Shown here piece after piece: positions 12,757 through 23,935 of a stretch of DNA of 64,000 nt (positions within the stretch are counted from its first letter, which is position 1; the number at the start of each line of letters is the position of its first letter). Both the position numbers and the translations under genes were made by a program. The DNA is taken from contig CM068313.1 of assembly GCA_034766995.1 (NCBI GenBank), forward strand, positions 19,194,512 through 19,258,511, read 5' to 3'. The stretch comes from Acanthacorydalis orientalis (lineage: Eukaryota; Arthropoda; Insecta; Megaloptera; Corydalidae). The notes beneath the pieces are model-generated. The model ran no database searches. It was not told the origin of the DNA and saw only the letters and a list, made by a program, of their open reading frames with translations.

Positions 12757-12945
12757 ATGCGACGCAGTATAGAAGACGTGAGAAACAAGTTCAACGAAAT
12801 TTTTATGACTCAGACTGTTTTCTTATTTAACGACTTAAAGGGGTTTTATAAATGTTGTTGCGCTCAACATCGTATATTAACATATTTTAGTTATGTTAAG
12901 TTTTCATCTGTTTTACTTCGACGTGCTGTAATACAACTCCAATAA
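12757..12945 (+). CDS. Possible small protein or exon, unknown
   Basis: A 62-codon ATG frame has an in-frame TGA a few codons upstream. It begins MRRSIEDVRNKFNEIFMTQT. The first 20 codons are strongly purine-first (ATG, AGT, ATA, GAA, GAC, GTG, AGA, AAC), as in real coding sequence; the rest is cysteine- and hydrophobic-rich. No signal peptide, domain or family is recognised. It lies inside a GC-normal island, which raises its odds above the chance frames elsewhere. The alternative is an accidental frame across a regulatory element. Confidence 0.18.
   Translation: MRRSIEDVRNKFNEIFMTQTVFLFNDLKGFYKCCCAQHRILTYFSYVKFSSVLLRRAVIQLQ
12806..12812. promoter_or_regulatory. AP-1 consensus TGACTCA
   Basis: Exact consensus for Fos/Jun-type bZIP factors, inside island 5. 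Its function is inferred from sequence only. Confidence 0.25.
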
Positions 12946-13215
12946 CATTCCAGCAATTTTTGTCGCCCCGACGCCCTCTCGCATGAAATCCGTATCATTC
13001 TTGAGCGGAGGTTTGTAATTCCCGCACGTTCTAACACTCACTCCTACGGTCCCGTCTATGAGTATTTCCTGAAGGACGCACTAGATGTAAAGGAGGATTT
13101 CTCTAATTGAAGGAAAAGTCGTAAAAACAGTGTCGCTATTAAAATTTTACTCGAAATATGCGACTGTAATTTTTGTTTATTGCCATTACTTCTACTAAGA
13201 TCTTTCGTAATGTAC

Positions 13216-13223
13216 TGACGTCA
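13216..13223. promoter_or_regulatory. CRE consensus TGACGTCA
   Basis: Exact palindromic CREB/ATF consensus next to island 5. Four exact copies exist in the window although well under one is expected at this base composition. Confidence 0.3.
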
Positions 13224-14422
13224 AAATGCTGTTCTCAACATTGGTATTAATTTGATTTTCGTATTGTTTACAAGTGTAAACATGTTTTACATGTTTCCAG
13301 GTAAATAAATGAGTAAATTAAATACATTTACTATTGCTTTTTATTAGCCTATATTTTATTATCTGTTGCTGAAATGCTTTTTAATAACTGCCCGTACGTT
13401 GTTCATATTTAAAATACAGTAAAAAGTTTAATTTCAAATATAAATTTGCAAAGATTTACTAGTTCAATAGAATTTTTGGAGAAACAGAAAATAATATACT
13501 GTTTTATCTATACATTTCAAATATATACTAATTCAATTTTATTATTCAAAATGGAATTTAAATAGGATTAAAAAACAAATCATCAATTTTTAAATAATAT
13601 AATACAGAAAACATCCTATGGAAAGCTTTTGAGTAAAAACACTTTTATATATAATAAATAAAAATCTTACCAATTAATAAGATATGGTAATCATAAATAT
13701 ACTATAATTATATTATAAAAGAATTCAGATTTATTTCCAGATTAGTCATTGTTGTTTTGAGAATAAAAATTGTTTTTTTTAGTAATACATATAATCTAAA
13801 TTTTTTAGTATATTTTTAATCTATCTTTTTTTGGTGTAATTTATTCTAATAGGTATATATTTTTTTAATATAAAATATAATTTTCAAAAATGTTTACTTA
13901 AATATAAAATTTTTATACCTATATCTCTGCGCAGGATGAAATATGAAACTTCTTCTATTTTATTTACATAAAAGAATCAGAATTAAAAAACGTTACTAAT
14001 TTTTTATCTCATGAATTAAGAGATATAAATCAAACTTCTTTATTGCAAGACCCATTATGTACATATTTACACAGTAATAATTTTATTAGACAATACTACA
14101 AGAGGGTAGAGATTGATGAGTTTGGAAGTTAGTAGAAAGTTTTGGATTGTCTTAAATTCAACAATGACATTTCAAAAACTGTAATTTTGAATTGTCATTC
14201 TATTCTATTTCCAGCTCAACAACTTATACACAAAGACACAAACGTCAAGATGAAAATACCAATTGAAAATGTAATTGCTCTTGAAAAGAATTAAAAAAGA
14301 TTTAATTTTCTTTTGCGTCGTCTTACTTCGCTTAGATTTATTTTATTTAATTAGTTTCATTTTTTTTCGTATTTCGTTTTCAATTTCCTTCGATGATACT
14401 TTTCTTATTGAAATCATTATTT

Positions 14423-14468
14423 AATGAAATTATCTAATTAAACTACTGTTTAATTAGATAATTTCATT
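14423..14468. repeat. Perfect 21-bp inverted repeat, 4-nt loop
   Basis: The arms 14423-14443 and 14448-14468 are exact reverse complements around TACT. Each arm contains TAATTA, the core of homeodomain binding sites, so the pair presents inverted TAATTA sites. It is too short and AT-rich to call a microRNA precursor. A nested small inverted-repeat element or a dimeric factor site is possible. Confidence 0.9.
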
Positions 14469-14680
14469 TGAGATATATTCACAATAAATGTTTCATTTAT
14501 CGAACAAACTTTCACGGTCTTGTTGTTTTTTATTTAAATAAGATATCATATTATTCATTCATAAAACTTTCGTATAAATTAAATTATTATAATAAACTGT
14601 TTCGTTTAATATAAAACAACCAACTCTTCATGTTTACTTTATAGCAATGCAGTTACTAATTTGTTTAATTATTAATATTC

Positions 14681-14681
<1 letters not shown>

Positions 14682-14718
<37 letters not shown>

Positions 14719-14720
14719 AT
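14682..14720. repeat. (TA)n microsatellite
   Basis: About 32 bp of pure (TA)n followed by a degenerate ATAAT tail. Confidence 0.95.
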
Positions 14721-14797
14721 ATGAAAATAAATTTCATAAATTTGATTTTTTAAATTTTTTTTTTTGAAATCTTGTGTTTATCCAACTGTTTTTATTC

Positions 14798-14998
14798 ATG
14801 AAAGCCGCGTTAAACTGTCGTATTTATTCAGAGCTTCTTGCGTGTGTAACAAAAATAACTGTTGCATTCTACATAATGTTTTCCTACTATTACAACCTAG
14901 AGATTTATAAAATTGATTTTGACATGAGACGTCTGAAGGCTATTAAGTGCAAGAAGCATTCAATATTGAAAACATTTTTTATTGATGCTATTGAATGA
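14798..14998 (+). CDS. Possible small protein, unknown
   Basis: A 66-codon ATG frame begins MKAALNCRIYSELLACVTKI and has one hydrophobic stretch, near residues 10-32. It ends with a basic/acidic tail rich in K, D and E. The surroundings are AT-rich and nothing else supports it. Chance frames of this length are expected in the window, so this is only a marker for comparison with transcript data. Confidence 0.1.
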   Translation: MKAALNCRIYSELLACVTKITVAFYIMFSYYYNLEIYKIDFDMRRLKAIKCKKHSILKTFFIDAIE

Positions 14999-15608
14999 AA
15001 ATTGTTTTTAAAAGTTTCAGAAATTTATTTGATATAGTGACTCTATAGGCATACGTTTATTAAAGGTTAACTTTTATGTTTCAGGTGAGAAAAGTTCGAA
15101 ATGTCTTTAAAATGGTAAGACACATCAGCGTTGTATTTTTAAAGGTATTTTTATATTATTATAAGGTATTAAAAATTCAGTTTATTTTTTCAGTCATGTA
15201 TTTATTGCTATTTTTGATGAATGTAATTAGTTTAAGTTAAATGATATATAAGTTTAAATTATGAGACACTTTTAAAAATATTAACATTATTTTATATTTG
15301 GCTGCGTAATTTCGAATATAAATAAACATAAAAGGTCCTTTTTATTTATTTTTTGTATATCCGGTTACTTATATCACAGGAAAGAAATTAAACTAGTTTT
15401 TTTGTGTCAATCAATTTATTACATTTTTATATTTAATTTTAGTATTGTTATCTAATTGAGTATATCCTTTTTTCTTAAAAAAAAATAAAGCTCATAAAAA
15501 TTATTGTTGAGTAATTTGATCGTATTTAACGTTTAATTTATATCGCAGATTTAAATTGCAGATTGGAATTTATATGAAATGTAAGAAAACTGAAAATATT
15601 TTTTCTGA

Positions 15609-15881
15609 TTAATAATTCATTGTATAAAGTTTCATAAATGCGTCTACATTAAATACAAATTTACGTATACCGTGTCCGAAATACATTCTATAAAAGTGAT
15701 CGTTACAATCCGAATAAAGTATAATTTTATGTGGAATAATTGACACGTTTAGAAAATATTTATATGCTTCGCCAAACAGTACGTACCTAATCACGTGACG
15801 GAAACTAAACTGGCAGTCTTCCGAATCGAAAACGAACGACTGGGGTGGTCTATATAACACCCTCGAATACAAATTATACAT
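15609..15881 (-). CDS. Possible small protein or exon, unknown
   Basis: A 90-codon ATG frame on the minus strand has an in-frame TAG four codons upstream. It begins MYNLYSRVLYRPPQSFVFDS and contains several CpGs in an otherwise AT-rich area. It has no signal peptide and no recognisable domain, and is rich in Y, F and H. It is among the longest frames in the window not made of a microsatellite. First-position purines are only about half, so codon statistics do not strongly support coding. Confidence 0.2.
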   Translation of the reverse strand: MYNLYSRVLYRPPQSFVFDSEDCQFSFRHVIRYVLFGEAYKYFLNVSIIPHKIILYSDCNDHFYRMYFGHGIRKFVFNVDAFMKLYTMNY

Positions 15882-16040
15882 GTCGTGTTTCTACTCTAGA
15901 TTTATGTCAAAATTTGACTCGCCCATACACTTGCAGCATATTTCAACTATAACAAGTAACTACCAGTTGGCAAGACGAAACTCGAAATGAGGCCCAATTA
16001 AAATTTCAACCCCAGAAACTTGTTGTTGCGTGTAATTTAT
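15882..16040. other. GC-normal island 6
   Basis: A short balanced-composition stretch directly upstream (minus sense) of the 90-codon frame. No TATA box or known element is seen in it. Confidence 0.3.
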
Positions 16041-16231
16041 TTATTGTCAACTTGCTAAGATAGTATTACATGTTTCGTGTTTAATTTGCACGGGTTTATA
16101 TATTGTCAGTGTCAAATTATACTAATAGGTTTTCTTTAACGTTAAAACATATCAAAAGTGTTATCGCACATTTCATTTAATTGAGAATTAATAATATTGC
16201 AACATATTCAGTCAGCTTCTGTTGTAAACAT

Positions 16232-16233
<2 letters not shown>

Positions 16234-16269
<36 letters not shown>

Positions 16270-16281
16270 ATATATATATAA
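16234..16281. repeat. (TA)n microsatellite
   Basis: About 48 bp with one TCTA interruption. Confidence 0.95.
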
Positions 16282-17531
16282 ACTTGGACAAACATGTTTT
16301 TCATCTATATGGATCGAAATAGGTGTCTAGACGTTGTTTAAAAGCATACGGTTTGCACAATGTTTTTAGTCAATAGTTTCACGCCTTCACTCGACTTGAA
16401 TACAAATTTAAATTCAAGTCTCCTAATGCTGACCTCTTGTTATTTAATTGAATAAAATATGCGTATAAAAATTACGTTTTATTTTTAAGTAATTTATATA
16501 AAATACAGAAAAATAAATTGAATTAATAAAGATGCTTTTATTCTGAAGAACAACTTAACTGAATTTATTTATTTTTATTATATAAAAATTAAATAGATAT
16601 TTTAAAAATATTCTTTTAAATTCAATAAATAAATTAAACAAGAGCAAAGATTTTCTCAGAGAGGTGAAATATATAAAAAATAATTTTATGAATCGACGAT
16701 CAATTAACTTAGCAAAATAATGAAACTGGTAAACGGTAATTGTTATATATTGAATACATTTTATAATTAAAATATAAATTAAATTAAATAAATATGTACT
16801 AAGACGTTCAATCTGTTCTCTTCAACATTTTGTCATGTTTAAATTATATTTTAATATTGAAACTAGTGGATTAAGATAACATATAAAAATGTGCTTGTTA
16901 AGTTAATATTATTATTGAAATATTTTTCCAAAGTTGTCGATCAATGTGTCTGGATTTGACAATGAATTTCCGTGATATTTCACATTTTATTACATTTTAC
17001 TGATGTAAAAATATTTAACAAAAACATAAATCAGATATAAACTTGAAATAGTTTTTGAATTCATTGAAAATGTGATTTTAAAATATCTTTCATGGTTCTG
17101 TAATCACAAATAAAATATTATACATGTAGAAATCGCTAAGTTAGTTTACTATGATGTCTTATTATTAATAACATATAAAAATTCAAATAATTTTTTTTAA
17201 AGAGTAAATGCATTAAAAAATAGGTTGAAACAATTTTTTTGTTAAATCTAATATATATTTTTATTTTAATAACAAGTACTTATAGTATTTATAGATAAAG
17301 ATATTCATCTTTCATGATTTATATTAAATTAAAAAATGTATAGTTATGCAGTATAAAATAATATATGATGTTTCAATAAAATGAAAATAATCTAAAAATT
17401 TTTTTTTGGCATTATAAAATTCACAAAAATATAATTTATACAAATAGAAATAATTTAAGATTTTTTAATTAGATGTGTTAATAATACAAATTACAGCTAA
17501 TGTATAAAAAAAATGTAATTATACACCTTCC

Positions 17532-17534
<3 letters not shown>

Positions 17535-17562
<28 letters not shown>
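17535..17562. repeat. (TA)n microsatellite
   Basis: A pure tract of about 28 bp. Confidence 0.95.
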
Positions 17563-17566
<4 letters not shown>

Positions 17567-18232
17567 TTAAAAAAAATCAATAAATAATAAGGTGTATTAA
17601 AATATTCAAAATTACTAGACGTTTTAATATAAATAGTTAAGTAGAAAAGGGCTAGTGTTTTACAAATTGGTAATAAATTGCAAATAAACTAATTTCAACA
17701 TAGCATTACTAATAAAAGAAATCAATACCAGTACGTATCGTGTTATTAATTCTTGACATCAGCCAATTTATATGAATGTTAAAAATAACCTTTGGCTCAT
17801 ACAACACCAAAACAAATAATTGAAAAATATTTGCGAAACAAGATAGCCAATAATTTTTTGTTAACAAATATTGCATAGGAATAAATTTGTATACAACAGT
17901 AGCTGAATATTTATTTATAGTACATATTATGAAACACATAAAAGGTAATTACATTTTTGTACTGTGCAAGTACAAAAAGTGATGTATGGGCTCATATGTT
18001 TTTATGGAATAATTTTTCCGTGTATGCGCACTGATATTAATCTATCGCCGAAACCGATTTTCATAAATCAACAATTTCACTCGCTAAACAAATCGATAAA
18101 ACCGAAAACAAACAATAAATTTCAGTAATACAAACATTGCATATATGATCAAAGTTTATTTTCGTCATGGGCATGTAAATTTCATGCCTCTATTTATATC
18201 ATCACGTTACTATTTTTTTTATCATTGCATGC

Positions 18233-18234
<2 letters not shown>

Positions 18235-18277
<43 letters not shown>
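18235..18277. repeat. (TA)n microsatellite
   Basis: About 43 bp, preceded by a GCATGCATATG palindromic step. Confidence 0.95.
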
Positions 18278-18281
<4 letters not shown>

Positions 18282-18649
18282 GAATATTATTGATAAAAAA
18301 TAAAAATGATATTTAATCTGCAAAAATTATTGTCGATTAACCATATGAAATATTAAACTTTTGAAAGGAGTTGTTGATTGATTGATTATTTGTATTATTA
18401 GAGCACGTTAGCATTTAACGTATTAGATTTCGTATAGATAGTCCCATATCAAATATAAATATCATCATGAAAATGAAATTATTTCCCTTTATCAATACAC
18501 GAGATCTCAATAAACTTGATTAAATAAAGCTGAATAAATGGTAATTGTAAATATCTATAAATGAATTTAAAAATACATATTAGTTTCTTTCATTTTTGTA
18601 ACATTTACACTAAAATACTACATTATTATTTTTTATATTAATGGTCTTG

Positions 18650-18698
18650 TGTATATATATATATATGTACAAGTATATTTGTGTGTGTGTGTGTGTGA
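18650..18698. repeat. (TA)n(TG)n compound microsatellite
   Basis: (TA)n, a short spacer, then about 16 bp of (TG)n. Confidence 0.95.
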
Positions 18699-18929
18699 AT
18701 GTGCGTCTGTAATAAAAAATAAAAACTCTTTATATTAAGAGTTACAATTCTATTGAATTAAATCATGTCGTATATTTAAATATTGTATTCGAATTATTAT
18801 AAATTATGTATTTATATCAATAAAAAAAGTAATTTAATTTTCCATAAATAAAACATTCTTAAAAAAGGATTACTAGTCTCAAAATATAATACAAAAAATA
18901 ATGAAATGATCAATAAATGCAAAATTGAA

Positions 18930-19264
18930 ATGATCAATTTCAAATAAGTAACTCGACGTCATGGATTTCTATATATACAATATGTATGTTAATATGTTCA
19001 TATAAATTTTCTTGCAGATAGATTATGTTTAGCATCGTGTTATTTTATGGTGTTTTGTGGATAATTTTGATTATATATATATATATATATATAGATAGAT
19101 AGGTAGATATAGAAAGATATATGTAGTATGTCTATATAATCATTACGCAGACAGATTGCAACGTGTTATTTTTTATATTAGATAAGCATATTTGAGTAAT
19201 ATAGAAACGTCAACGTCATAGATAAATAAGTCGATGTCGTCGAAGTTTTTTGTGGATAATTATG

Positions 19265-19330
<66 letters not shown>

Positions 19331-19331
19331 T
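18930..19331 (+). repeat. Dispersed 278-bp tandem-dimer repeat, copy A
   Basis: Two head-to-tail units share boundary motifs GACGTCAT (18955) and GATGTCGT (19233), giving a 278-bp period. Each unit reads: AATAAGTAA-like lead, GACGTCA-like site, TTGTGGATAATTTTGAT, a (TA)n tract, then GCAGA(C/T)AGATT and CGTGTTATTTTAT. A second dimer with a 279-bp period and the same order lies at 61.4 kb. The (TA)n and (TA)n(GA)n tracts at 19070-19130 and 19269-19331 are internal parts of the units. I recognise no coding capacity. The repeat may be a satellite-like or non-autonomous mobile family; I do not recognise its class. Confidence 0.75.
19269..19331. repeat. (TA)n(GA)n compound microsatellite
   Basis: About 38 bp of (TA)n followed by about 26 bp of pure (GA)n. 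It forms the right end of repeat copy A. Confidence 0.95.
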
Positions 19332-20527
19332 GTTTATAATCTTCCATCAAATATGTATATAATATTATTATAAAAATATTATTATTTAATAAATTTATGT
19401 GTAGGCTTAGTACAGTAAACTATATAATAATATAATAAAAGCTAATTTACTTATAAGGTAAACAACTATCTGACTCTATTCAAACACTTCTTGTTTAATA
19501 ATGTAGACTTACATCACTTTCACAGCGGATTATATGCTCATTATGTATGATATATTCTGGTTAGTGTATGAAAATGTGCGTTAAACTAGATATCTGACGT
19601 AAACAGTAAAGTTATATCAAGGATGTACAATTTCTTGCTTTAAAATTACAAAAATTTTATCTAATAAAATCTCTTGACATTTGAATGAAATATATTTTAG
19701 TTATATTTTATAACCATTTTGAATGAAATTCTATGAAAAATGTTAACAATATTTTTAAGATGTGAGGTCATTCATTTTCAAGAAAATGTCTCCTTTCAAG
19801 TTTTCAATTCGTACTTTTTACAAAAATTTAATAAGGCAGATGTAAAGAAAGTATACAAAATAGTAGTTTCTAGAAAGAGAAATTTATTTTACGAATTACA
19901 CAAGAGACACTGAATTTTATTTTCAAACTACACTTTAATGTAAACACATTTGTTAGGTGGTTTTTAGTTTTTTATTGTCTCTGCACTTTAAATGTGTGAG
20001 ATGTTTTAGAATTTATACGGTATAATTTATAAGAAAACGTATGAGACATTCTTTAGAGAAGCCGTATTAGTATTAATATGAATTGATACTAATCTTAATA
20101 GAAATATGTTGTTTTTGTTGTTGATGTGCTGTAATAATGGCGGCTTTATCTAAATGCCTAGTATATTGTATTTGTGACCAGCATGTCATGATCCTGAATT
20201 CAGTCTTGTGACATGCGTCAATTTTCATTAACAATAGAATTGTCTTTAATATTAAATGAGTTTAGATAGCAGTAGTCTGGAATAATTAACAATATGTTGT
20301 ATTTATAATTTAAAATTTAATTCTCTGTGATTTATTTCTTGAACTGGAACATGAAAAATATTATTTATAATAATAACAATATATAAAATTAACGTTTTAA
20401 GCCAAATAATATCAAAAACTACGGATTATTAATAAATTAATAATTTAAAATTCTGAACAATAATGAATTATTTGTTTTTGTATTATAAAACAATCTCAAA
20501 TTTTATTATTTCCGCTAAAGAATTATT

Positions 20528-20528
<1 letters not shown>

Positions 20529-20566
<38 letters not shown>
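20529..20566. repeat. (TA)n microsatellite
   Basis: A pure tract of about 38 bp. Confidence 0.95.
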
Positions 20567-20568
<2 letters not shown>

Positions 20569-20936
20569 GTATATATGTATTTATTAATAATTTGAGCTCC
20601 ATTTTCGATGCATTAACACTTATATTTGTGTTATTTTTCATGAGTTTTTTTATTAAAGTTTAATTTTTGGAATTATATAATATTGTCTGTTTCTTCATAT
20701 TATCAAAAACTGTATAATAAAAATAAGGATTGAAATTAAATATAAAACAGTGTTATTATGAAGAATATTTGTATCAATTTGTGTAGTTATGAATAATTTG
20801 TGTCTGAATGTGATGTCTTTTTAAAATATTTTATAACTGTTGTTAACAAACTAACTGTTTTATAACATAACTTTTTTTTAATAAAAAGGTTTCTGAAGAA
20901 AAATATCTTTTCACAAAGAAAATAAACAAATAGAAG

Positions 20937-20938
<2 letters not shown>

Positions 20939-20990
<52 letters not shown>

Positions 20991-20992
20991 GT
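20939..20992. repeat. (TA)n microsatellite
   Basis: About 45 bp pure with a TATG tail. Confidence 0.95.
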
Positions 20993-20995
20993 ATG

Positions 20996-21380
20996 CATGT
21001 TTGCACAGACGTATGTACGTATATGTACAAAAGGGAATCTCGAGACTGCAATTAACTAGAAAACGTATAAATTGTATTTAACAGAAATAAATTTCACTAT
21101 CATTAATCGTGTCTGTGAAGCATATGTATGACACTGTAACCATGTACTCTCGTATATCGATGTTTTGTGTTGATGTTTACTGTAGCAGAGAAGAGTCATT
21201 AAAATATTACCAACGGCCAAACTATCATAAATAATGGGCGACAATTTAAACGCCAGTTAGAAAATCCTGCCAGCGCTTATGTGATCTATATACGTATCGA
21301 TACGTTTAGTTGGCTGCATGAATGGCATCTGTACATAGAGCTCTCTTGACTATGGACCGATTTTGCTCCCAGCAGTTTAT
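20996..21380. other. GC-normal island 7
   Basis: A moderately balanced stretch with several CpGs and TACGTA palindromes. A 62-codon minus frame (21056-21244) begins only at TTG. Nothing is recognised. Confidence 0.3.
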
Positions 21381-21549
21381 ACTGTATTTAAATGTACTTT
21401 TTTCGATTTCATATGTATAGAAAATATCAATATGTACTTGTAAATATGTATATGTAACGGTCTTAATATTTTTTACTTAGAAAAATATGAACTATTTGAA
21501 TAAGATATTTTTATTGAAAATCATATATCAAAATGAAGAAATATTTATT

Positions 21550-21552
<3 letters not shown>

Positions 21553-21582
<30 letters not shown>
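21553..21582. repeat. (TA)n microsatellite
   Basis: A pure tract of about 30 bp. Confidence 0.95.
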
Positions 21583-21584
<2 letters not shown>

Positions 21585-21641
21585 GAATCTAAATAAGTTT
21601 TATTGATTGTAATATACATAGTCATCGAATTCTACCTGTTT

Positions 21642-21643
<2 letters not shown>

Positions 21644-21701
<58 letters not shown>
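21644..21701. repeat. (TA)n microsatellite
   Basis: A pure tract of about 58 bp. Confidence 0.95.
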
Positions 21702-21704
<3 letters not shown>

Positions 21705-22644
21705 AGCATAGAGTTACTTCTTTTGTTTTTGATATTTTTCTAATATTATATTTTTATTTTAAAATTTCGAAGAGAGCCATTTGTATAATAAAACAATATA
21801 TATTTGAAGAAAACAAATTTCAAAATAATTTTATCTGAGTTAGCAATATTATGTCCAGTTGATATGGATTCATATATTTAGAATTCCTAGTATAATATAT
21901 TAGTCAGTTACTGTACTGGAAAAATTTTTTTCGGTAAGCATAAAATCCACTTTGATTTTGAAAGAGATCTGACTCGATAGTGACGATGTGTGTTCATCGC
22001 TGTCATAGAGAAATTCAGTATTATAAATTCGATTAGAAAAATGTTCGTTGTAAAAATGATTTGTAATTCAAATTCAAACTTGTATGTGGTTACATATAAT
22101 TATTATCTAAATTGTTTTGTAGTATTTGAAACAATGTTTCTAAAATAATTATAAATTAATAATTATTATTTTAATAAATGTATTTCCAAGGACGTTCTTA
22201 ACTCCTTAAATGAATCAGTTTGTTAAATCAAATCATCTTTTATAGTCTTTATTAATTTATAAGTAATATTTAATTTCATATCATTTTTTTATTAAATAAA
22301 ATTGATATTCTATAGGTCTAACATATAATATATAGTATTTTGTAGTAGTATTTTAATGTTATTTATAATTATTTCAGAAGTATATTATAAACGGAAAAGG
22401 ATTTGAAATATATAATTTATATTTAAGCTGAAAAAATAATTTAAACCAAAAACTATTATTGAGTTTTAATTATGATACTAGATTTTTAAATTTCTTTCTT
22501 TCTATAAATAACAGTTAATTTTTCAAATGTTCATCTCAGTTTAAATTCGAATATATGAATATATTCTTATACATGCCAGTATAAATATGTGTGCTTTTAC
22601 AAATAAAACTTATTTATAAATATACGTTTATATATATATTATAT
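21702..22644. other. AT-rich noncoding sequence
   Basis: No gene or structured repeat is seen here. Confidence 0.65.
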
Positions 22645-22655
22645 AGACACACACT

Positions 22656-22708
<53 letters not shown>
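22645..22708. repeat. (CA)n(TA)n compound microsatellite
   Basis: About 20 bp of CA-rich sequence followed by about 42 bp of (TA)n. Confidence 0.95.
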
Positions 22709-22711
<3 letters not shown>

Positions 22712-22749
22712 TATTTATTTATGTATATTTGTATTTACATTATTGAGAA

Positions 22750-23060
22750 ACAATTTTTTCGGAAATGGTAGATTCATGCATGTGAAAATATTATATTTGA
22801 TAAATTTCAACGCATGACTGTAACATTCTTTTTGAAATGGTTATGAAAACGACGCAAATGACACGTGAACGTTTGCAATTTTAAATGGGAATCAATATAT
22901 CAACACGAATACGAGGCTGATGGGTCACATCTCCCGTTATGTGTGCACATTTAAACTGTTATCTAATCTTATGATGTAATAGTGGAAAAATATGTGTAGA
23001 TACGTAGTGTGTTGGCATTGATGGCGTTTTCAACGATATATAACAATGTATGTAGTTTTC
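22750..23060. other. GC-normal island 8
   Basis: A balanced-composition stretch with CACGTG (E-box) near 22862, GCATGTGA-like words and several CpGs. It has no open frame of note. A candidate regulatory element. Confidence 0.3.
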
Positions 23061-23256
23061 ATATTCACTAATATCGTCAACACTATCAAGTAGTTTTTTT
23101 TTATTTATAGATTACTTTGAAAAATATTCAAATTGTGAACATGTTTAATACTCGTCTTATAAAACTAATAAAAATATATAAGTTCCAATAACATTTTTTT
23201 AATCTAACAAATACATTTTTATATAATTAAATATTTGACATTATTATTAAACATAG

Positions 23257-23257
<1 letters not shown>

Positions 23258-23308
<51 letters not shown>
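23258..23308. repeat. (TA)n microsatellite
   Basis: A pure tract of about 50 bp. Confidence 0.95.
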
Positions 23309-23312
<4 letters not shown>

Positions 23313-23318
23313 GTTGCA

Positions 23319-23350
23319 TTTATTCATCAGCGGATTGATAAAGGCTGATG
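23319..23350 (+). repeat. Short dispersed motif, copy 1, followed by (TA)n
   Basis: This 32-bp segment, with core GGATTGATAAAGGCTGATG, matches 37657-37688 at about 26 of 32 positions. Each copy leads into a (TA)n tract (here 23357-23383). It is probably the conserved end of a dispersed element whose remainder has decayed. Confidence 0.5.
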
Positions 23351-23356
23351 CTGTTA

Positions 23357-23383
23357 CATATATATATATATATATATATATAT
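23357..23383. repeat. (TA)n microsatellite
   Basis: A pure tract of about 26 bp. Confidence 0.95.
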
Positions 23384-23867
23384 TAGTAGAAAAGTAAAAA
23401 AATGTCTTTGATTTCATAAAACTTATATTTTTTTATTTTCAAGACGCTAAACAATATTTTGTGCAGATTTTGATCTACAAAATTATTTTAGTTATCTGAT
23501 AAATATAATATTTCATTCAATAATATATTTATTGGACAGTATGTTACATTAAAATCTGAATATAAAAAATAAATTGGAAAAACAAATTAAATTTGTTTCA
23601 CATTTTTTATAAAATCCTTTTCTATTTTATACGGTTTGCATGCCAAGTCTCTATAATTAGAAGGCACTACTCATTTCACACTTGCACAATCGTAGTGATT
23701 AATTTTATTATATGTTTATAATTTCATATACTAACGCAATATAATAATAAAAGAGATAAAAAATGTATATAGCCTAACTCATGGAATTCTATTAAGTACA
23801 ATTATAAATAGAACAGTTTCAAATTATTTTATAGAATATTAGTAGGTTTCATCCATGTAAATATGTA

Positions 23868-23869
<2 letters not shown>

Positions 23870-23934
<65 letters not shown>
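23870..23934. repeat. (TA)n microsatellite
   Basis: About 64 bp, nearly pure; one of the longest in the window. Confidence 0.95.

Positions 23935-23935
<1 letters not shown>

Larger units (their letters stand above)
12715..13110. other. GC-normal island 5 with AP-1 and CRE-like sites
   Basis: This CpG-containing island carries TGACTCA (12806-12812, the AP-1 consensus). About 110 bp to its right is TGACGTCA (13216-13223, the CRE consensus). It may be an enhancer or a promoter-proximal region. Confidence 0.4.
13224..15600. other. AT-rich noncoding sequence with one perfect hairpin
   Basis: There is no convincing gene. The 21-bp perfect hairpin at 14423-14468 and a candidate frame at 14798-14998 are listed separately. 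At 13900-14320 the composition is slightly more balanced, without motifs. Confidence 0.55.
16041..18879. other. AT-rich noncoding sequence with microsatellites
   Basis: No gene is recognised. A minus-strand frame at 17709-17939 is hydrophobic and unconvincing. A slightly more balanced patch lies at 17980-18080. Confidence 0.6.
19332..20995. other. AT-rich noncoding sequence with microsatellites
   Basis: No gene is seen. A patch at 20110-20240 is slightly more balanced, without motif. Confidence 0.6.
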
